From assembly GCF_002944405.1 (NCBI RefSeq), contig NZ_CP024310.1, positions 1,638,818 to 1,702,817 of the forward strand: 64,000 bases of DNA. Direction: 5' to 3'. The translations under genes and the position numbers were made by a program. Position 1 is the first letter of the stretch; the number at the start of each line of letters is the position of its first letter. The notes beneath the pieces were generated by a model. It was given only the letters and a program-made list of their open reading frames with translations. It was not told the origin of the DNA and made no database searches. This DNA is from Sinorhizobium fredii. GTDB taxonomy: Bacteria > Pseudomonadota > Alphaproteobacteria > Rhizobiales > Rhizobiaceae. Below, piece after piece: positions 54,486 to 62,689 of this stretch.

Positions 54486-55103
54486 CTATGTTGCTTTTGT
54501 CTCCAACGAAGAAACGAAGCGATCAAATACGTTGATGTCGTAGCGGAGTTCACTGGCCAAAGTAGCGTCGGCCGGCAGCCCATCGTCTGGCAACCTCCAA
54601 AGCACTCGGCCTCCCAAAGCCTTTTCCAGAAGTTCGTACCAGCGGATGAGGAATGGCTGTAAGCGAAAGTGCAGTTCGAAGCGATCCCGCACGCGAGAGG
54701 TGTCTCCCTGACATTGTTGTTTAGCTGTCAGGTAGTCGATGACCTTGACGAAATATGCATCGGCGAATCCCAGCCGTTCCTCCTGCAGCGCGGTTCTAGT
54801 TGTCTGAAGTTGAAGTTCCCACTGGCGTTTCGGGAGTGCGTCGATTTGGCAAAGGCACCAGGAATAGTGCAGCTTCAAAGGGTCAGTGTCGCATATAGCA
54901 CGACCCTTCTCCCGTTCTATCTGGAGCGCATCGCCCCATCTTCTGGCATTCAAGTCGGTCCAGTATTGAGCGGTTGCTATGCCAGTAAGGGGTTGAGCTT
55001 TTCGATCAGCCGGGAACGTCTCGGGGATCAGGTATGATCGGCCGTGAGATCTGCACCAGGTAGTCTTACCAGCCGCACTGATGCCTTCCACAACAACAAT
55101 CAT
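54486..55103 (-). CDS. P-loop kinase-like protein of unknown substrate
   Basis: This is a 205-residue protein. It starts with VVVEGISAAGKTTWCRSHG, a Walker A of the nucleoside/nucleotide kinase type, and continues with a helical region rich in Trp, Arg and Glu. DRFELHFRLQPFLIRWYELLEKAL resembles the lid of deoxynucleoside or thymidylate kinases. Of two adjacent ATGs, 55103 is better spaced from GGAGG. Base composition is visibly lower in GC and codon choice less biased than in neighbours (cysteine and histidine codons are frequent), which suggests acquisition. It has no operon partner. Confidence 0.65.
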   Translation of the reverse strand: MIVVVEGISAAGKTTWCRSHGRSYLIPETFPADRKAQPLTGIATAQYWTDLNARRWGDALQIEREKGRAICDTDPLKLHYSWCLCQIDALPKRQWELQLQTTRTALQEERLGFADAYFVKVIDYLTAKQQCQGDTSRVRDRFELHFRLQPFLIRWYELLEKALGGRVLWRLPDDGLPADATLASELRYDINVFDRFVSSLETKAT

Positions 55104-55273
55104 CATGTACCTCCAGGGCGCCGCCCCAACCATATCGTCTTCAACCGCAACGCCGCGATGTCCGGTGTTGGGCGCAAACCAGGCCTCACCGAGGCCCCCC
55201 AAACTTCCGCTTTCCATTTCAGACGGTCGGCCGATGCCCTTCCAGACTCCTGCCACAGCCAGATCGCAGCGGC

Positions 55274-56350
55274 CTACCCCCCGCCGCCTGTCGGCTGCCC
55301 CTCCACGATATCGCTGGCTTCGGCTCTGATGGGCTTGTACTTGAAGGCGGCAACGATCACGCCGTGGTCGTTGGTGCCGCTCTCCGCGTGGTCGTCGAAG
55401 TTGAGGTGGTCATTGTTGACGGTCATGCCGTCGAACATCCATAGGCGCCGTCGGCTGTTGTCATAGAATTCCTCGCTGACGAGAATGTGGTCGAGCGACT
55501 CCATGATGTCCTGGTGGATGTGGGTGTAGTAAACGTCCCGCGTGCTGCGGTATTCCTGTAGCGTCTGCGCCGTATAGAGGCTGATGTCGCCGCCGCCGGT
55601 CGAATCGCCGACGAGATAGCGCGGTTGCGCAGTCAGGATATTGGCGGTGTTGCTGTGCTGGCCGTCATTGATGTCGCCGAGGACAATGACCGGTGTGCGG
55701 TTGCCCTTCATCTGTTCGGTCAGCATGAAGCGCAATGCCGCCGCTTCGGCTGTGCGGCGCACGGTGGAGATCGCGGCGCCGAGGCTCGCCGCATGTTTGC
55801 CGTAGGTCTCTTCCTCGGCCCTGAACCAGCCCTCCCGAAAGACCTGGGTGGGCGCCTTCGACTTGAAGTGACAGACATAGACATGCACGGGCTCGTGGTC
55901 CTCGCGCGGCCGGACCCTGAAATGCAGCACTGGCCTCGAGAAGCTCGGGATGTCGACGCGGATGGCGGGCGTCTGAGGATCGTTGCCGGAACTGCGCAGC
56001 ACGAACTTGTCGGGAAACTCGACAATCCATTCGGGGTCGCCGACCAGCAGGCCCTTGCGGACGATCGCCGCGCAGACGATGCCGGAGCCGTTGGCGTCCT
56101 GTGGAGCCAACAGGTCGTAGTCCTGGTCAAGTCCGGACGCGGCAAGCGCGCGCCACAGCGAATTCGCGTGCCAAAGCTCCTGGAAGCCGAAGATGTCGGG
56201 GTGGAGCAGCCGGATGGTGCGCTGGGTCCAGTCGATTTTGCGGCCGTATTCCTCTTCCGACCAGCCGTCCGCGTTCGTGTAGATCGGCAGGCCGGGCTCA
56301 TTCAGGTTGTAGAGATTGAAGGTGCCTATGGCTAGCCGCTTGAGCTTCAT
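55274..56350 (-). CDS. Endonuclease/exonuclease/phosphatase family protein
   Basis: This is a 358-residue protein. Family motifs in order are IGTFNLYNLN at the start (metal-site Asn), IFGFQELWH (catalytic Glu), VCHFKSKAP, VLGDINDGQHSN and the SLDHILVS...NDHGVIVA pair that supplies the Asp-His of the active site. No signal peptide is evident, so it is probably cytoplasmic. It could cleave phosphodiesters in nucleic acid or lipid head groups. It ends with a short Gly-rich tail. Confidence 0.85.
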   Translation of the reverse strand: MKLKRLAIGTFNLYNLNEPGLPIYTNADGWSEEEYGRKIDWTQRTIRLLHPDIFGFQELWHANSLWRALAASGLDQDYDLLAPQDANGSGIVCAAIVRKGLLVGDPEWIVEFPDKFVLRSSGNDPQTPAIRVDIPSFSRPVLHFRVRPREDHEPVHVYVCHFKSKAPTQVFREGWFRAEEETYGKHAASLGAAISTVRRTAEAAALRFMLTEQMKGNRTPVIVLGDINDGQHSNTANILTAQPRYLVGDSTGGGDISLYTAQTLQEYRSTRDVYYTHIHQDIMESLDHILVSEEFYDNSRRRLWMFDGMTVNNDHLNFDDHAESGTNDHGVIVAAFKYKPIRAEASDIVEGQPTGGGG

Positions 56351-56408
56351 TGTTCACCCCGGTCGCTATCGCAATCATGCCGAGTATAGCAGGAATCTTG
56401 CGACGCGG

Positions 56409-56561
56409 AGATGACGTGGATCATCGCGTGCGATGACGCCCAAGATGCCGGTCCTCGATGCTCCGATCGGCGAACTTGCGGGAACAACTTGGCCGCGGGC
56501 GTGGGGGTCCCGCCTCGCGGAAAAGAGACGTCGAGGGCATGTTGGTACCCACCGGCGTCAT
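56409..56561 (-). pseudogene. Decayed VapC-type PIN toxin remnant
   Basis: The frame starting at 56561 overlaps the antitoxin stop (ATGA junction), as vapC genes do. It begins MTPVGTNM, where a PIN toxin has VDTN, so the first metal-binding aspartate is replaced by glycine. The reading frame then loses similarity. Further on, in another frame, GVIARDDPRHLR (about 56409-56445) resembles the C-terminal LTRDPRRY region of PIN toxins. This is consistent with a toxin gene that has lost its middle. Confidence 0.5.
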
Positions 56562-56776
56562 GGTTCGCCGCGCGTCAACGCCATGATGGCATCCGTGCTG
56601 AGTCCCTCGCCGGCATGTCCGCGCAGCCGGTGAAAGCAGCTCTTGGGCCGCTTCTTGTCGGCCGGGACGGGCACCACGCTGCCGGCCGTGCCCGGGCCGA
56701 TTCCCACCGGGTTGCGGACCTGTTTTGGAATCGTGACTTGTCCCTTGGCAGTGACGGTCACTGCCGTTCTTCTCAT
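56558..56776 (-). CDS. AbrB/VapB-type antitoxin, apparently orphaned
   Basis: This is a 72-residue protein. The SpoVT-AbrB DNA-binding fold is evident in VTVTAKGQVTIPKQVRN and VGIGPG, followed by a toxin-binding tail with FHRLRGHAGEGLSTDAIMAL, which closely follows VapB antitoxins. The expected VapC partner is only a remnant. It lies 67 bp downstream of the EF-G-like gene. It may still regulate itself or cross-act with other toxins. Confidence 0.75.
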   Translation of the reverse strand: MRRTAVTVTAKGQVTIPKQVRNPVGIGPGTAGSVVPVPADKKRPKSCFHRLRGHAGEGLSTDAIMALTRGEP

Positions 56777-56843
56777 CGGCGCAACCGCATGCACGCATTT
56801 CAAGCGCGAGGGTTGCAAATTGCTAGACGCTCCCCCCGCCTCC

Positions 56844-58805
56844 TCAATGCTCGTTCGCATGGGTCCCATGCGCGTGGACGATCGCCTGCGCCTCCTTGCC
56901 GTAGAGCTCCTCGAAGTGATCGAAGCTCTTAGAGAAATAGCCGATGCCCTGCGTCGCCGATCGGAGCGACCGGGCCAGTTCCTCGAAGGCGCTGCCGGGG
57001 ATGAGCGCGCGGAAGATGTCCCATCCCTTCGCCGCCTCGTCGCGATCGAAGCCGAGCACCTGGCCCTTGAGGGTTGCGACGACCGGCACGAGGGCGCCGG
57101 AATAGATCGACGGCACATGGATCTCCACCCGGAAGATCGGCTGCAGCAGCACCGCCCCGGCCTGTGAAAGCGCCTGGCGGACACCGAGCTTGCCGGCCGT
57201 GCGGAAGGCATATTCGGAGCTGTCGACGGAGTGGTGCTGGCCGTCGGTCAAAAGTACGCCGACGTCGATCGCCTTGAAGCCGAGCGGGCCCTTGTCCATT
57301 GCCTCGCGGGCGCCGGCCTCGACCGCCGGGATGAAATTCCTCGGCACCGCACCGCCCTTGACGGTTTCGGCAAAGGAGAACCCCTCGCCGCGTCCGTTCG
57401 GATGAACGCTGAGCTTGACGTCCGCGAACTGGCCGGCGCCACCGGTCTGCTTGCGGTGGCGGTAGTGAACCTCCGCCGATTTCGAGATTGTCTCCCGATA
57501 GACCGGGCTCGGCGGCCGCTCGCCGACGGCCACATGGAAGACGTCGGAAAGCGTCCGGCAGATATCGCGCAGGTGCACCGGCCCCTGGACGCTGACCAGC
57601 TGCGCGCCGGTCCCCTCCTCCTGCGTGACGTTCAGGCCGCGATCGGTTTCGGCGAGTTTCGCCAGCGTTTCGGAAAGCTTGTTCTCGTCGCGCTCGCTTT
57701 CCGGCACCAGGATCCGCTCGAGGATCGGGGTCGGCGGTGCCGTCCATTCCGGCGGCGCGACCGTCGTATGGGGGGTCAACAAGGCCGGAACGCTGAGGTG
57801 ATCCGATTTCACCGCTGCAAAAATCTGACCGGCGACGGTGATGCCGCTCGCCATCGCCCGGCCGCTCGCCGGGTCCTGAATCGCGCCGAGCCCGGCGCCG
57901 CCGAGCACCGCTCCCTGCTTGACGCCGTTCTGCAGCGCCCGGGCGACGACCGTCTTGCCGACGCTCTGCCGGTGATAGGCGTGGAAGCTGACCGCCGTCA
58001 GCGCCGCCTCGTCGATGCGGGCGGCCGCGGCCAGGCGCTTGCGCAGCGCGTCGGCGCGCGGCGCCTCGTGGCGTAGCGCCTTCATCAGCCGCATGATGCC
58101 GTTGCTGTGGCTCGCCGCACCGAGCAGCACCGGAATGATCCTGTTCTCGGTCAAGACCCGTGTCGAGATCGCGTAGATCGTGTCGCTCGCCGGCTCGCGG
58201 TCCTCGATCAATTCCTCGAGCAGCCAGTCGTCGAACTCGGACAGATGCTCCAGCAGCTCGACGCGCGCCTCGTGTTCGCGCTCGATCGTGTTCTCCGGCA
58301 ACTCGAAGAGCGAAGATGTCTGCCCCTCACGATAGCGCCAGGCGCGCTCCGAGATGAGATCGCAGCTGCCGATGATCTTGTCGCCGTCGCGGATCGGAAT
58401 TTGCCGCAGCACGAGCGGGCGGCTGCAATAGTCCTGCAGCGCGGCGACCACATCCCGAATTCGCCCGCGCGGCTCGTCCATGCGGTTGACGAAGAGGATG
58501 CAGGGCGTGCCCGAGGCCTCGATCGCCCTCAGATACGGGGCGGCGAGCACCGCCTCGTCGACCACGGGCGAAACGCACAGAACGCAGGCGTCGCTCGCCA
58601 GCAGCGCATCCTGCGCATGGGCAAGCGCCTCGTTGTTTCCCGGCACGTCGAGAGCACACCAGGCGTCGCCGCCAAAATCGAATTCAGTGATGGATAGACC
58701 GTAAGGGGAAACTGACTTTTTCGGCTCGCCTTCCAGCGAGCCCAACCTTTCCACGAGCGTGGATTTTCCGATCTGCGAAGGACCGAGTACCGTAAAGCAG
58801 CGCAT
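56844..58805 (-). CDS. Elongation factor G-like GTPase (divergent EF-G paralogue)
   Basis: This is a 653-residue protein, shorter than canonical EF-G (about 700). The GTPase domain has GPSQIGKST at the P-loop, DVPG where EF-G has DTPG, and NRMD in place of NKxD. Domains II to V are recognisable, including domain IV with HYRHRKQTGGAGQFADVKL and a C-terminal ATLKGQVLGFDRD. ATG 58805 is chosen; the open frame runs back to 58991 without family similarity. Such paralogues are known in alphaproteobacteria without a settled role; translocation, ribosome recycling or stress function are all possible. Confidence 0.85.
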   Translation of the reverse strand: MRCFTVLGPSQIGKSTLVERLGSLEGEPKKSVSPYGLSITEFDFGGDAWCALDVPGNNEALAHAQDALLASDACVLCVSPVVDEAVLAAPYLRAIEASGTPCILFVNRMDEPRGRIRDVVAALQDYCSRPLVLRQIPIRDGDKIIGSCDLISERAWRYREGQTSSLFELPENTIEREHEARVELLEHLSEFDDWLLEELIEDREPASDTIYAISTRVLTENRIIPVLLGAASHSNGIMRLMKALRHEAPRADALRKRLAAAARIDEAALTAVSFHAYHRQSVGKTVVARALQNGVKQGAVLGGAGLGAIQDPASGRAMASGITVAGQIFAAVKSDHLSVPALLTPHTTVAPPEWTAPPTPILERILVPESERDENKLSETLAKLAETDRGLNVTQEEGTGAQLVSVQGPVHLRDICRTLSDVFHVAVGERPPSPVYRETISKSAEVHYRHRKQTGGAGQFADVKLSVHPNGRGEGFSFAETVKGGAVPRNFIPAVEAGAREAMDKGPLGFKAIDVGVLLTDGQHHSVDSSEYAFRTAGKLGVRQALSQAGAVLLQPIFRVEIHVPSIYSGALVPVVATLKGQVLGFDRDEAAKGWDIFRALIPGSAFEELARSLRSATQGIGYFSKSFDHFEELYGKEAQAIVHAHGTHANEH

Positions 58806-59179
58806 CCGCGTTCCTCCCTCTGCCAGGATGACACTTCTATGAAGATAGGATGCCCGTCTCGGAGGCAAAGTACCAGAGATTGCTGTTTTTTTGGCGGGTG
58901 GCGTCGGGGGGATGCCTGTGCTCGAGCCGGAGCAGTTGTGAATGCTGTGGACCCGGGCCGTGCTTGCCATTGGCGGTCGACAGAGCGCCAAGCCAGAGGC
59001 GACATTGAACGACGGTTGCGGAGCTCCTTACCGGATAGGCAACCGGAGGCGAAATTTGATGTAACGCTTATCTATTTGAAACAACGTGGTTTTCTAATTC
59101 TGCTGTTGACGAACTGATGACGCGGATGGGGCCGATAACATGTCTCTGATAAGTGCGGCCGGGGGTGTCAGCCGGTGAC
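58806..59179. other. Upstream region of the EF-G paralogue, no gene seen
   Basis: This 374-bp region contains no plausible gene. It must hold the promoter of the EF-G-like gene on the minus strand; an AT-rich stretch at 59050-59115 is the best candidate area, but I cannot name boxes. Confidence 0.4.
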
Positions 59180-59281
59180 TAAAGCGCGTCGCGTTCAAAC
59201 TTATTCACGCGGCGCGCTTTAGGTCTTTGTTTTTGTGCATGTCGTTATCCCAAAACCGCTGCACACTTTTGGGCGACATGC
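59180..59281. repeat. Two-palindrome rhizobial repeat (about 102 bp)
   Basis: The first palindrome pairs TAAAGCGCGTCGCG (59180-59193) with CGCGGCGCGCTTTA (59208-59221), with one mismatch. The second pairs GCATGTCG...CCCAAAA (59237-59255) with TTTTGGGCGACATGC (59267-59281), with a 4-base bulge. Size and two-palindrome design resemble RIME1-type elements. It ends 2 bp from the stop codon of the GntR-type regulator and probably acts as its terminator. Confidence 0.75.
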
Positions 59282-59282
59282 A

Positions 59283-59990
59283 TTAACCGTTCGCGCCGGG
59301 AGCGAATTCGGCGAAGAGCTCGTGCCGATCCCCGGGATAGGTGAGCCTGACACTGGTGACGGGGGCGCCACCGCTCCAGGTGCGCCGCTCGATCACCAGG
59401 CAGGGCGCGCCGGGCGCGATGTCGAGCGCCTGGGCCGCCGGCCGGCCGGCCGCCACCGCTCGGATGCGATGCTCGGCGGTGCTCCAGGGTATCTGGCCGA
59501 GCAGCCACGAGCCCGGCGCGACCGCATCGAAGGGCTCGGCTTCCGCCTCCGGAACGGCCGCAAGATTGATCAGCCGCTCTTCGAGGCAGAAGGGCCGTCC
59601 GCCGGCGAAATGCCGGCAGGTAATGTCGATGAGGCGGCCCGAGCCGGGCAGGTCAATCCGTGCCGCATCGCCGGTCGTCACCTTGCGCAGCACGCGCTCG
59701 TCGAGACGGTAGGCATAGTCGAGGCCGAGCGATTCAACCTCGAGCCTGACGTCATGGATCTCCATGACGGCCGATTGGACATGCGGAAAGGTGACGTAGC
59801 TGCCGGATTTGCGCCGGCGCTCGATCAGGCCGCGCTTGACGAGGTCGCTCAGCGCCTTGTTCACCGTCATCCGCGAGCAGCCATATTGCTCCGTCAGCTC
59901 GTGCTCGAACGGTATCCGGTGTCCCGGCGGCCAGAGGCCCGAGAGGATATTCCCCTCGACCTCGTTCAGGATCCTCTGGTGCAGCGACAA
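59283..59990 (-). CDS. GntR-family regulator, HutC subfamily
   Basis: The 235 visible residues hold an N-terminal winged helix (LHQRILNEVEGNILSGLWPP then YGCSRMTVNKALSDLVKRGL) and a UTRA effector domain (about residues 95-230) with SLGLDYAYRLDERVL and LTYPGDRHELFAEF. The family includes histidine-utilisation repressors, but no hut genes are adjacent here. The start is uncertain: TTG 59990 is the only standard start. The frame stays open about 60 bases further upstream and reads ISEVPAISNDHPSEDRDRSE, which looks genuine, so translation may begin at an unusual codon there. Confidence 0.82.
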   Translation of the reverse strand: MSLHQRILNEVEGNILSGLWPPGHRIPFEHELTEQYGCSRMTVNKALSDLVKRGLIERRRKSGSYVTFPHVQSAVMEIHDVRLEVESLGLDYAYRLDERVLRKVTTGDAARIDLPGSGRLIDITCRHFAGGRPFCLEERLINLAAVPEAEAEPFDAVAPGSWLLGQIPWSTAEHRIRAVAAGRPAAQALDIAPGAPCLVIERRTWSGGAPVTSVRLTYPGDRHELFAEFAPGANG

Positions 59991-60162
59991 CTGCTCGGAG
60001 CGGTCTCTGTCTTCTGAAGGATGATCGTTGGAAATAGCCGGAACCTCGCTGATGACCAGTCCCGCACCTTAGCCGTTTCCGCCGCCGGCGACAGCCTCGG
60101 CCTGGCGATTTTCCACCGGGCTTCGCGCATGCGGCGCGATGACCTAGTAAGAGTAAGGCAAC

Positions 60163-60178
60163 GTTGTCCGCGGACAAC
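60163..60178. promoter_or_regulatory. parS-like centromere palindrome
   Basis: GTTGTCCGCGGACAAC is a perfect 16-bp palindrome fitting the repABC partition-site consensus GTTNNNNGCNNNNAAC bound by RepB. It lies 150 bp upstream of repA. Confidence 0.85.
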
Positions 60179-60242
60179 TTGACCGACGAGATTGGTGAAA
60201 ACAGCCGGCCGCACAGCAAAAAGCGGCCCATTTGCTAAGCGT

Positions 60243-60289
60243 TTGTCATTCGGCAACGAATCGGCGCATAGTATATCTGCGCAGATTCG
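60243..60289 (+). promoter_or_regulatory. Putative repA promoter and RepA operator
   Basis: TTGTCA (60243-60248) and CATAGT (60267-60272), 18 bp apart, are plausible -35 and -10 boxes. The latter lies between inverted arms CGAATCGGCGCA (60257-60268) and TGCGCAGATTCG (60278-60289), one mismatch, so a protein bound there would block the promoter. Autorepression of repABC by RepA is established; the exact boxes here are inference. Confidence 0.55.
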
Positions 60290-60328
60290 CTCTTATTGCC
60301 GAATTTTGCGCAGTTTTCGGAGATCATC

Positions 60329-61525
60329 ATGTTGCAGCCGAGAGTCCAGAGTGTCGACGAGCAGGAGCACTTGCCCTCCTTGCTGGCGGCCGACGCTCAG
60401 GAACTCGCTCATCAGCTGCAGGAACATCAAAGGAAGATCTTCTCTCCGACGGCACAGAAGTCGATGCGGCTCTTCAGCCCGGCGGAGGCCGCCGCCTTCA
60501 TCGGAATCGGTGAAGGCTACCTGCGCCAGATCGCCTCAGAAGGGCACGGCCCGCAGCCGCTGTCAAACGGCCGGCGCATGTATGCGGTCGAGGATATCGA
60601 GCGGATCCGCCGCGTCCTCGACGAGGGCAGCAAGACGGGCAAATACATTCCGCACCGGCGGCCGGGCGAAAAGCTCCAGGTCATCTCGGTGATGAATTTC
60701 AAGGGCGGCTCGGGCAAGACGACGACGTCGGCGCATCTGTCGCAATATCTGGCGCTGCGCGGCTATCGCGTGCTGGCGATCGATCTCGACCCGCAGGCAT
60801 CGCTTTCCGCACTCTTCGGCCACCAGCCCGAACTCGACGTCGGCGAAGCCGAGACGCTTTATGGCGCCATCCGCTACGAGGCCCCTCGCCCGATCGCCGA
60901 GGTGGTGCGCTCGACCTATACGACCAATCTGCATCTGATCCCCGGCAATCTCGAATTGATGGAGTTCGAGCACGAAACCCCGAAGGCGATGATCGGCGGC
61001 TCCGCCGAGACGCTGTTTTTCGCGCGGATCGGCGAGGTGCTGACGGAAATCGAGAGCTTCTACGATGTCGTCGTCATCGATTGCCCGCCGCAGCTCGGCT
61101 TCCTGACGATGTCGGCGCTCTGCGCCGCAACCTCCGTCCTCATAACCGTGCACCCGCAAATGCTCGACGTCATGTCGATGTCCCAGTTCCTGTCGATGAC
61201 CAGCGAACTCATGGCGGTCGTCGAGAAGGCGGGCGGCCGCACCAGCTATGATTGGATGCGCTATCTCGTCACCCGTTTCGAGCCTAATGACGGTCCGCAG
61301 AGCCAGATGACCGGCTTCATGCGGGCGATCTTCGGCAACCGTATGCTGCAGAATGCCATGGTGAAGTCGACCGCGATCTCCGACGCCGGCGTTACGAAGC
61401 AGACGCTTTACGAGGTCGAGCGGTCGCAATTCATTCGCGGTACCTATGACCGGGCGATGGATTCCCTTTCGCTCGTCAATGCGGAGATCGAAGAGATGAT
61501 CCGCAGCGTCTGGGGAAGGAAGTAA
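60329..61525 (+). CDS. repA: Plasmid partition protein RepA (ParA-type ATPase)
   Basis: This is a 398-residue protein. An N-terminal helix-turn-helix (FSPAEAAAFIGIGEGYLRQI) is followed by a deviant Walker A, KGGSGKT, beginning at Lys125, then DLDPQASLSALFG and VVVIDCPPQLGF. ATG 60329 follows GGAG; an in-frame TTG at 60296 is rejected for lack of a ribosome-binding site. It partitions replicon copies with RepB and represses the operon. The gene ends 3 bp before repB. Confidence 0.95.
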   Translation: MLQPRVQSVDEQEHLPSLLAADAQELAHQLQEHQRKIFSPTAQKSMRLFSPAEAAAFIGIGEGYLRQIASEGHGPQPLSNGRRMYAVEDIERIRRVLDEGSKTGKYIPHRRPGEKLQVISVMNFKGGSGKTTTSAHLSQYLALRGYRVLAIDLDPQASLSALFGHQPELDVGEAETLYGAIRYEAPRPIAEVVRSTYTTNLHLIPGNLELMEFEHETPKAMIGGSAETLFFARIGEVLTEIESFYDVVVIDCPPQLGFLTMSALCAATSVLITVHPQMLDVMSMSQFLSMTSELMAVVEKAGGRTSYDWMRYLVTRFEPNDGPQSQMTGFMRAIFGNRMLQNAMVKSTAISDAGVTKQTLYEVERSQFIRGTYDRAMDSLSLVNAEIEEMIRSVWGRK

Positions 61526-61528
61526 TCG

Positions 61529-62533
61529 ATGGCCCGCAAGAACCTGATCGGCATCTCCGACAGCCCGGCCGCTCCGCTCGACGCGGAACGGCCGGCGGTC
61601 GAGCGACCGATCGCCGGGCTTGCGCCGGGGAAGAGAACCAATGCGCTGGTCGGCGGCATCACGAGGTCGCTCACCAACATCACCCAGAAGGTCGAGCGGG
61701 CCGAGGAGCTGGAGCGCCAGCTGGCGCAGGGTCACGCGATCGTCGAGCTCGATCCGGACCTGATCGACGCCTCCTTCGTCGTCGACCGGCTGGGCGTCAC
61801 GCCGGAAGTGCAGGCCGCGCTGGTCGAGCAGATCCGCGACCATGGACAACAGGTGCCGATCCTGGTGCGGCCGCACCCGGAGGCGGAAAACCGCTATCAG
61901 GTCGCCTATGGCCACCGGCGCCTGGCGGCGCTGCGCGAAATCGGCGGCAAGGTGAAAGCCGTCATTCGCGCGCTGAGCGACGAGCAGCTCGTCATTTCGC
62001 AAGGGCAGGAGAACAACGCCCGCACGGACCTCTCCTTCATCGAGCGGTCGCTGTTTGCGGCCAGGCTCGAGGACCGCGGCTTTTCGCGGGAGACCATCAT
62101 GTCAGCGATCGGCGTCGACAAGGCGGCGCTGTCGAAGATGATCACCGTCGTGCGGCGCCTGCCGGTGGAGATCATCGAGGCGATCGGTGCCGCACCCTCC
62201 TTCGGGCGGCGGCGCTGGATGGAACTGGCCGATCGGCTTGAAAACAGCGGACGGCGCGCCAAGGCGCTCTCACACATTCGCCAAAGCGTGTTCACGGAAA
62301 TGGACAGCGACCGGCGCTTCGAAAAGCTCTTCGCGTTGCTCGCCGAAACCAGGACGCGGGCTCGGTCCGAAGCCTGGCTGGCTCCCGACCGGACGCGTCC
62401 GGTGCGCATCCGCGATACCGATACGGAAACGACGCTTGCTTTCAGCAAGAAGGCGGCGCCGGGCTTCGCAGAATTCGTGAGGCAGAGGCTCGATGCTCTC
62501 TACCTCGAATACCAACAGGAAACAGGAGATTAA
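61529..62533 (+). CDS. repB: Plasmid partition protein RepB (ParB-type)
   Basis: This is a 334-residue centromere-binding protein. The ParB box region GQQVPILVRPHPEAENRYQV and GHRRLAALREIG is followed by a helix-turn-helix (SAIGVDKAALSKMITVVRRL). The arginine-rich N-terminus contacts RepA in this family. It should bind the palindrome at 60163-60178. Confidence 0.95.
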   Translation: MARKNLIGISDSPAAPLDAERPAVERPIAGLAPGKRTNALVGGITRSLTNITQKVERAEELERQLAQGHAIVELDPDLIDASFVVDRLGVTPEVQAALVEQIRDHGQQVPILVRPHPEAENRYQVAYGHRRLAALREIGGKVKAVIRALSDEQLVISQGQENNARTDLSFIERSLFAARLEDRGFSRETIMSAIGVDKAALSKMITVVRRLPVEIIEAIGAAPSFGRRRWMELADRLENSGRRAKALSHIRQSVFTEMDSDRRFEKLFALLAETRTRARSEAWLAPDRTRPVRIRDTDTETTLAFSKKAAPGFAEFVRQRLDALYLEYQQETGD

Positions 62534-62540
62534 GCAGAGC

Positions 62541-62596
62541 AAAAGAAAAAGGCTTCCGAACGACTAGCGCTGCGGAAACCCTTCTCTCGTGTAGCA
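62541..62596 (-). ncRNA. Counter-transcribed RNA (incA-type) controlling repC
   Basis: On the minus strand, TTGACA (62630-62625) is a good -35 box, with a weak -10 (GAATCT) 17 bp on. About 50 nt downstream a hairpin formed by TTCCG and CGGAA arms (62554-62577, with a bulge) is followed by a T-rich run (62550-62541), a standard terminator. All known repABC operons encode such an antisense RNA between repB and repC. Ends are estimated. Confidence 0.75.
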
Positions 62597-62689
62597 ACTA
62601 GAGATTCCCATTTCCGCGAATCAGTGTCAAGCATTTTTGACGTCGTTTCGGCGAACGGTTTTCTTTTGCCTTGGAAAAGGTGAAGAAAA

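Noticed and set aside
59283..59990. Calling the regulator HutC of a histidine-utilisation operon
   Set aside because: The subfamily fits, but no hut genes flank it; the neighbours are an EF-G paralogue and repABC.
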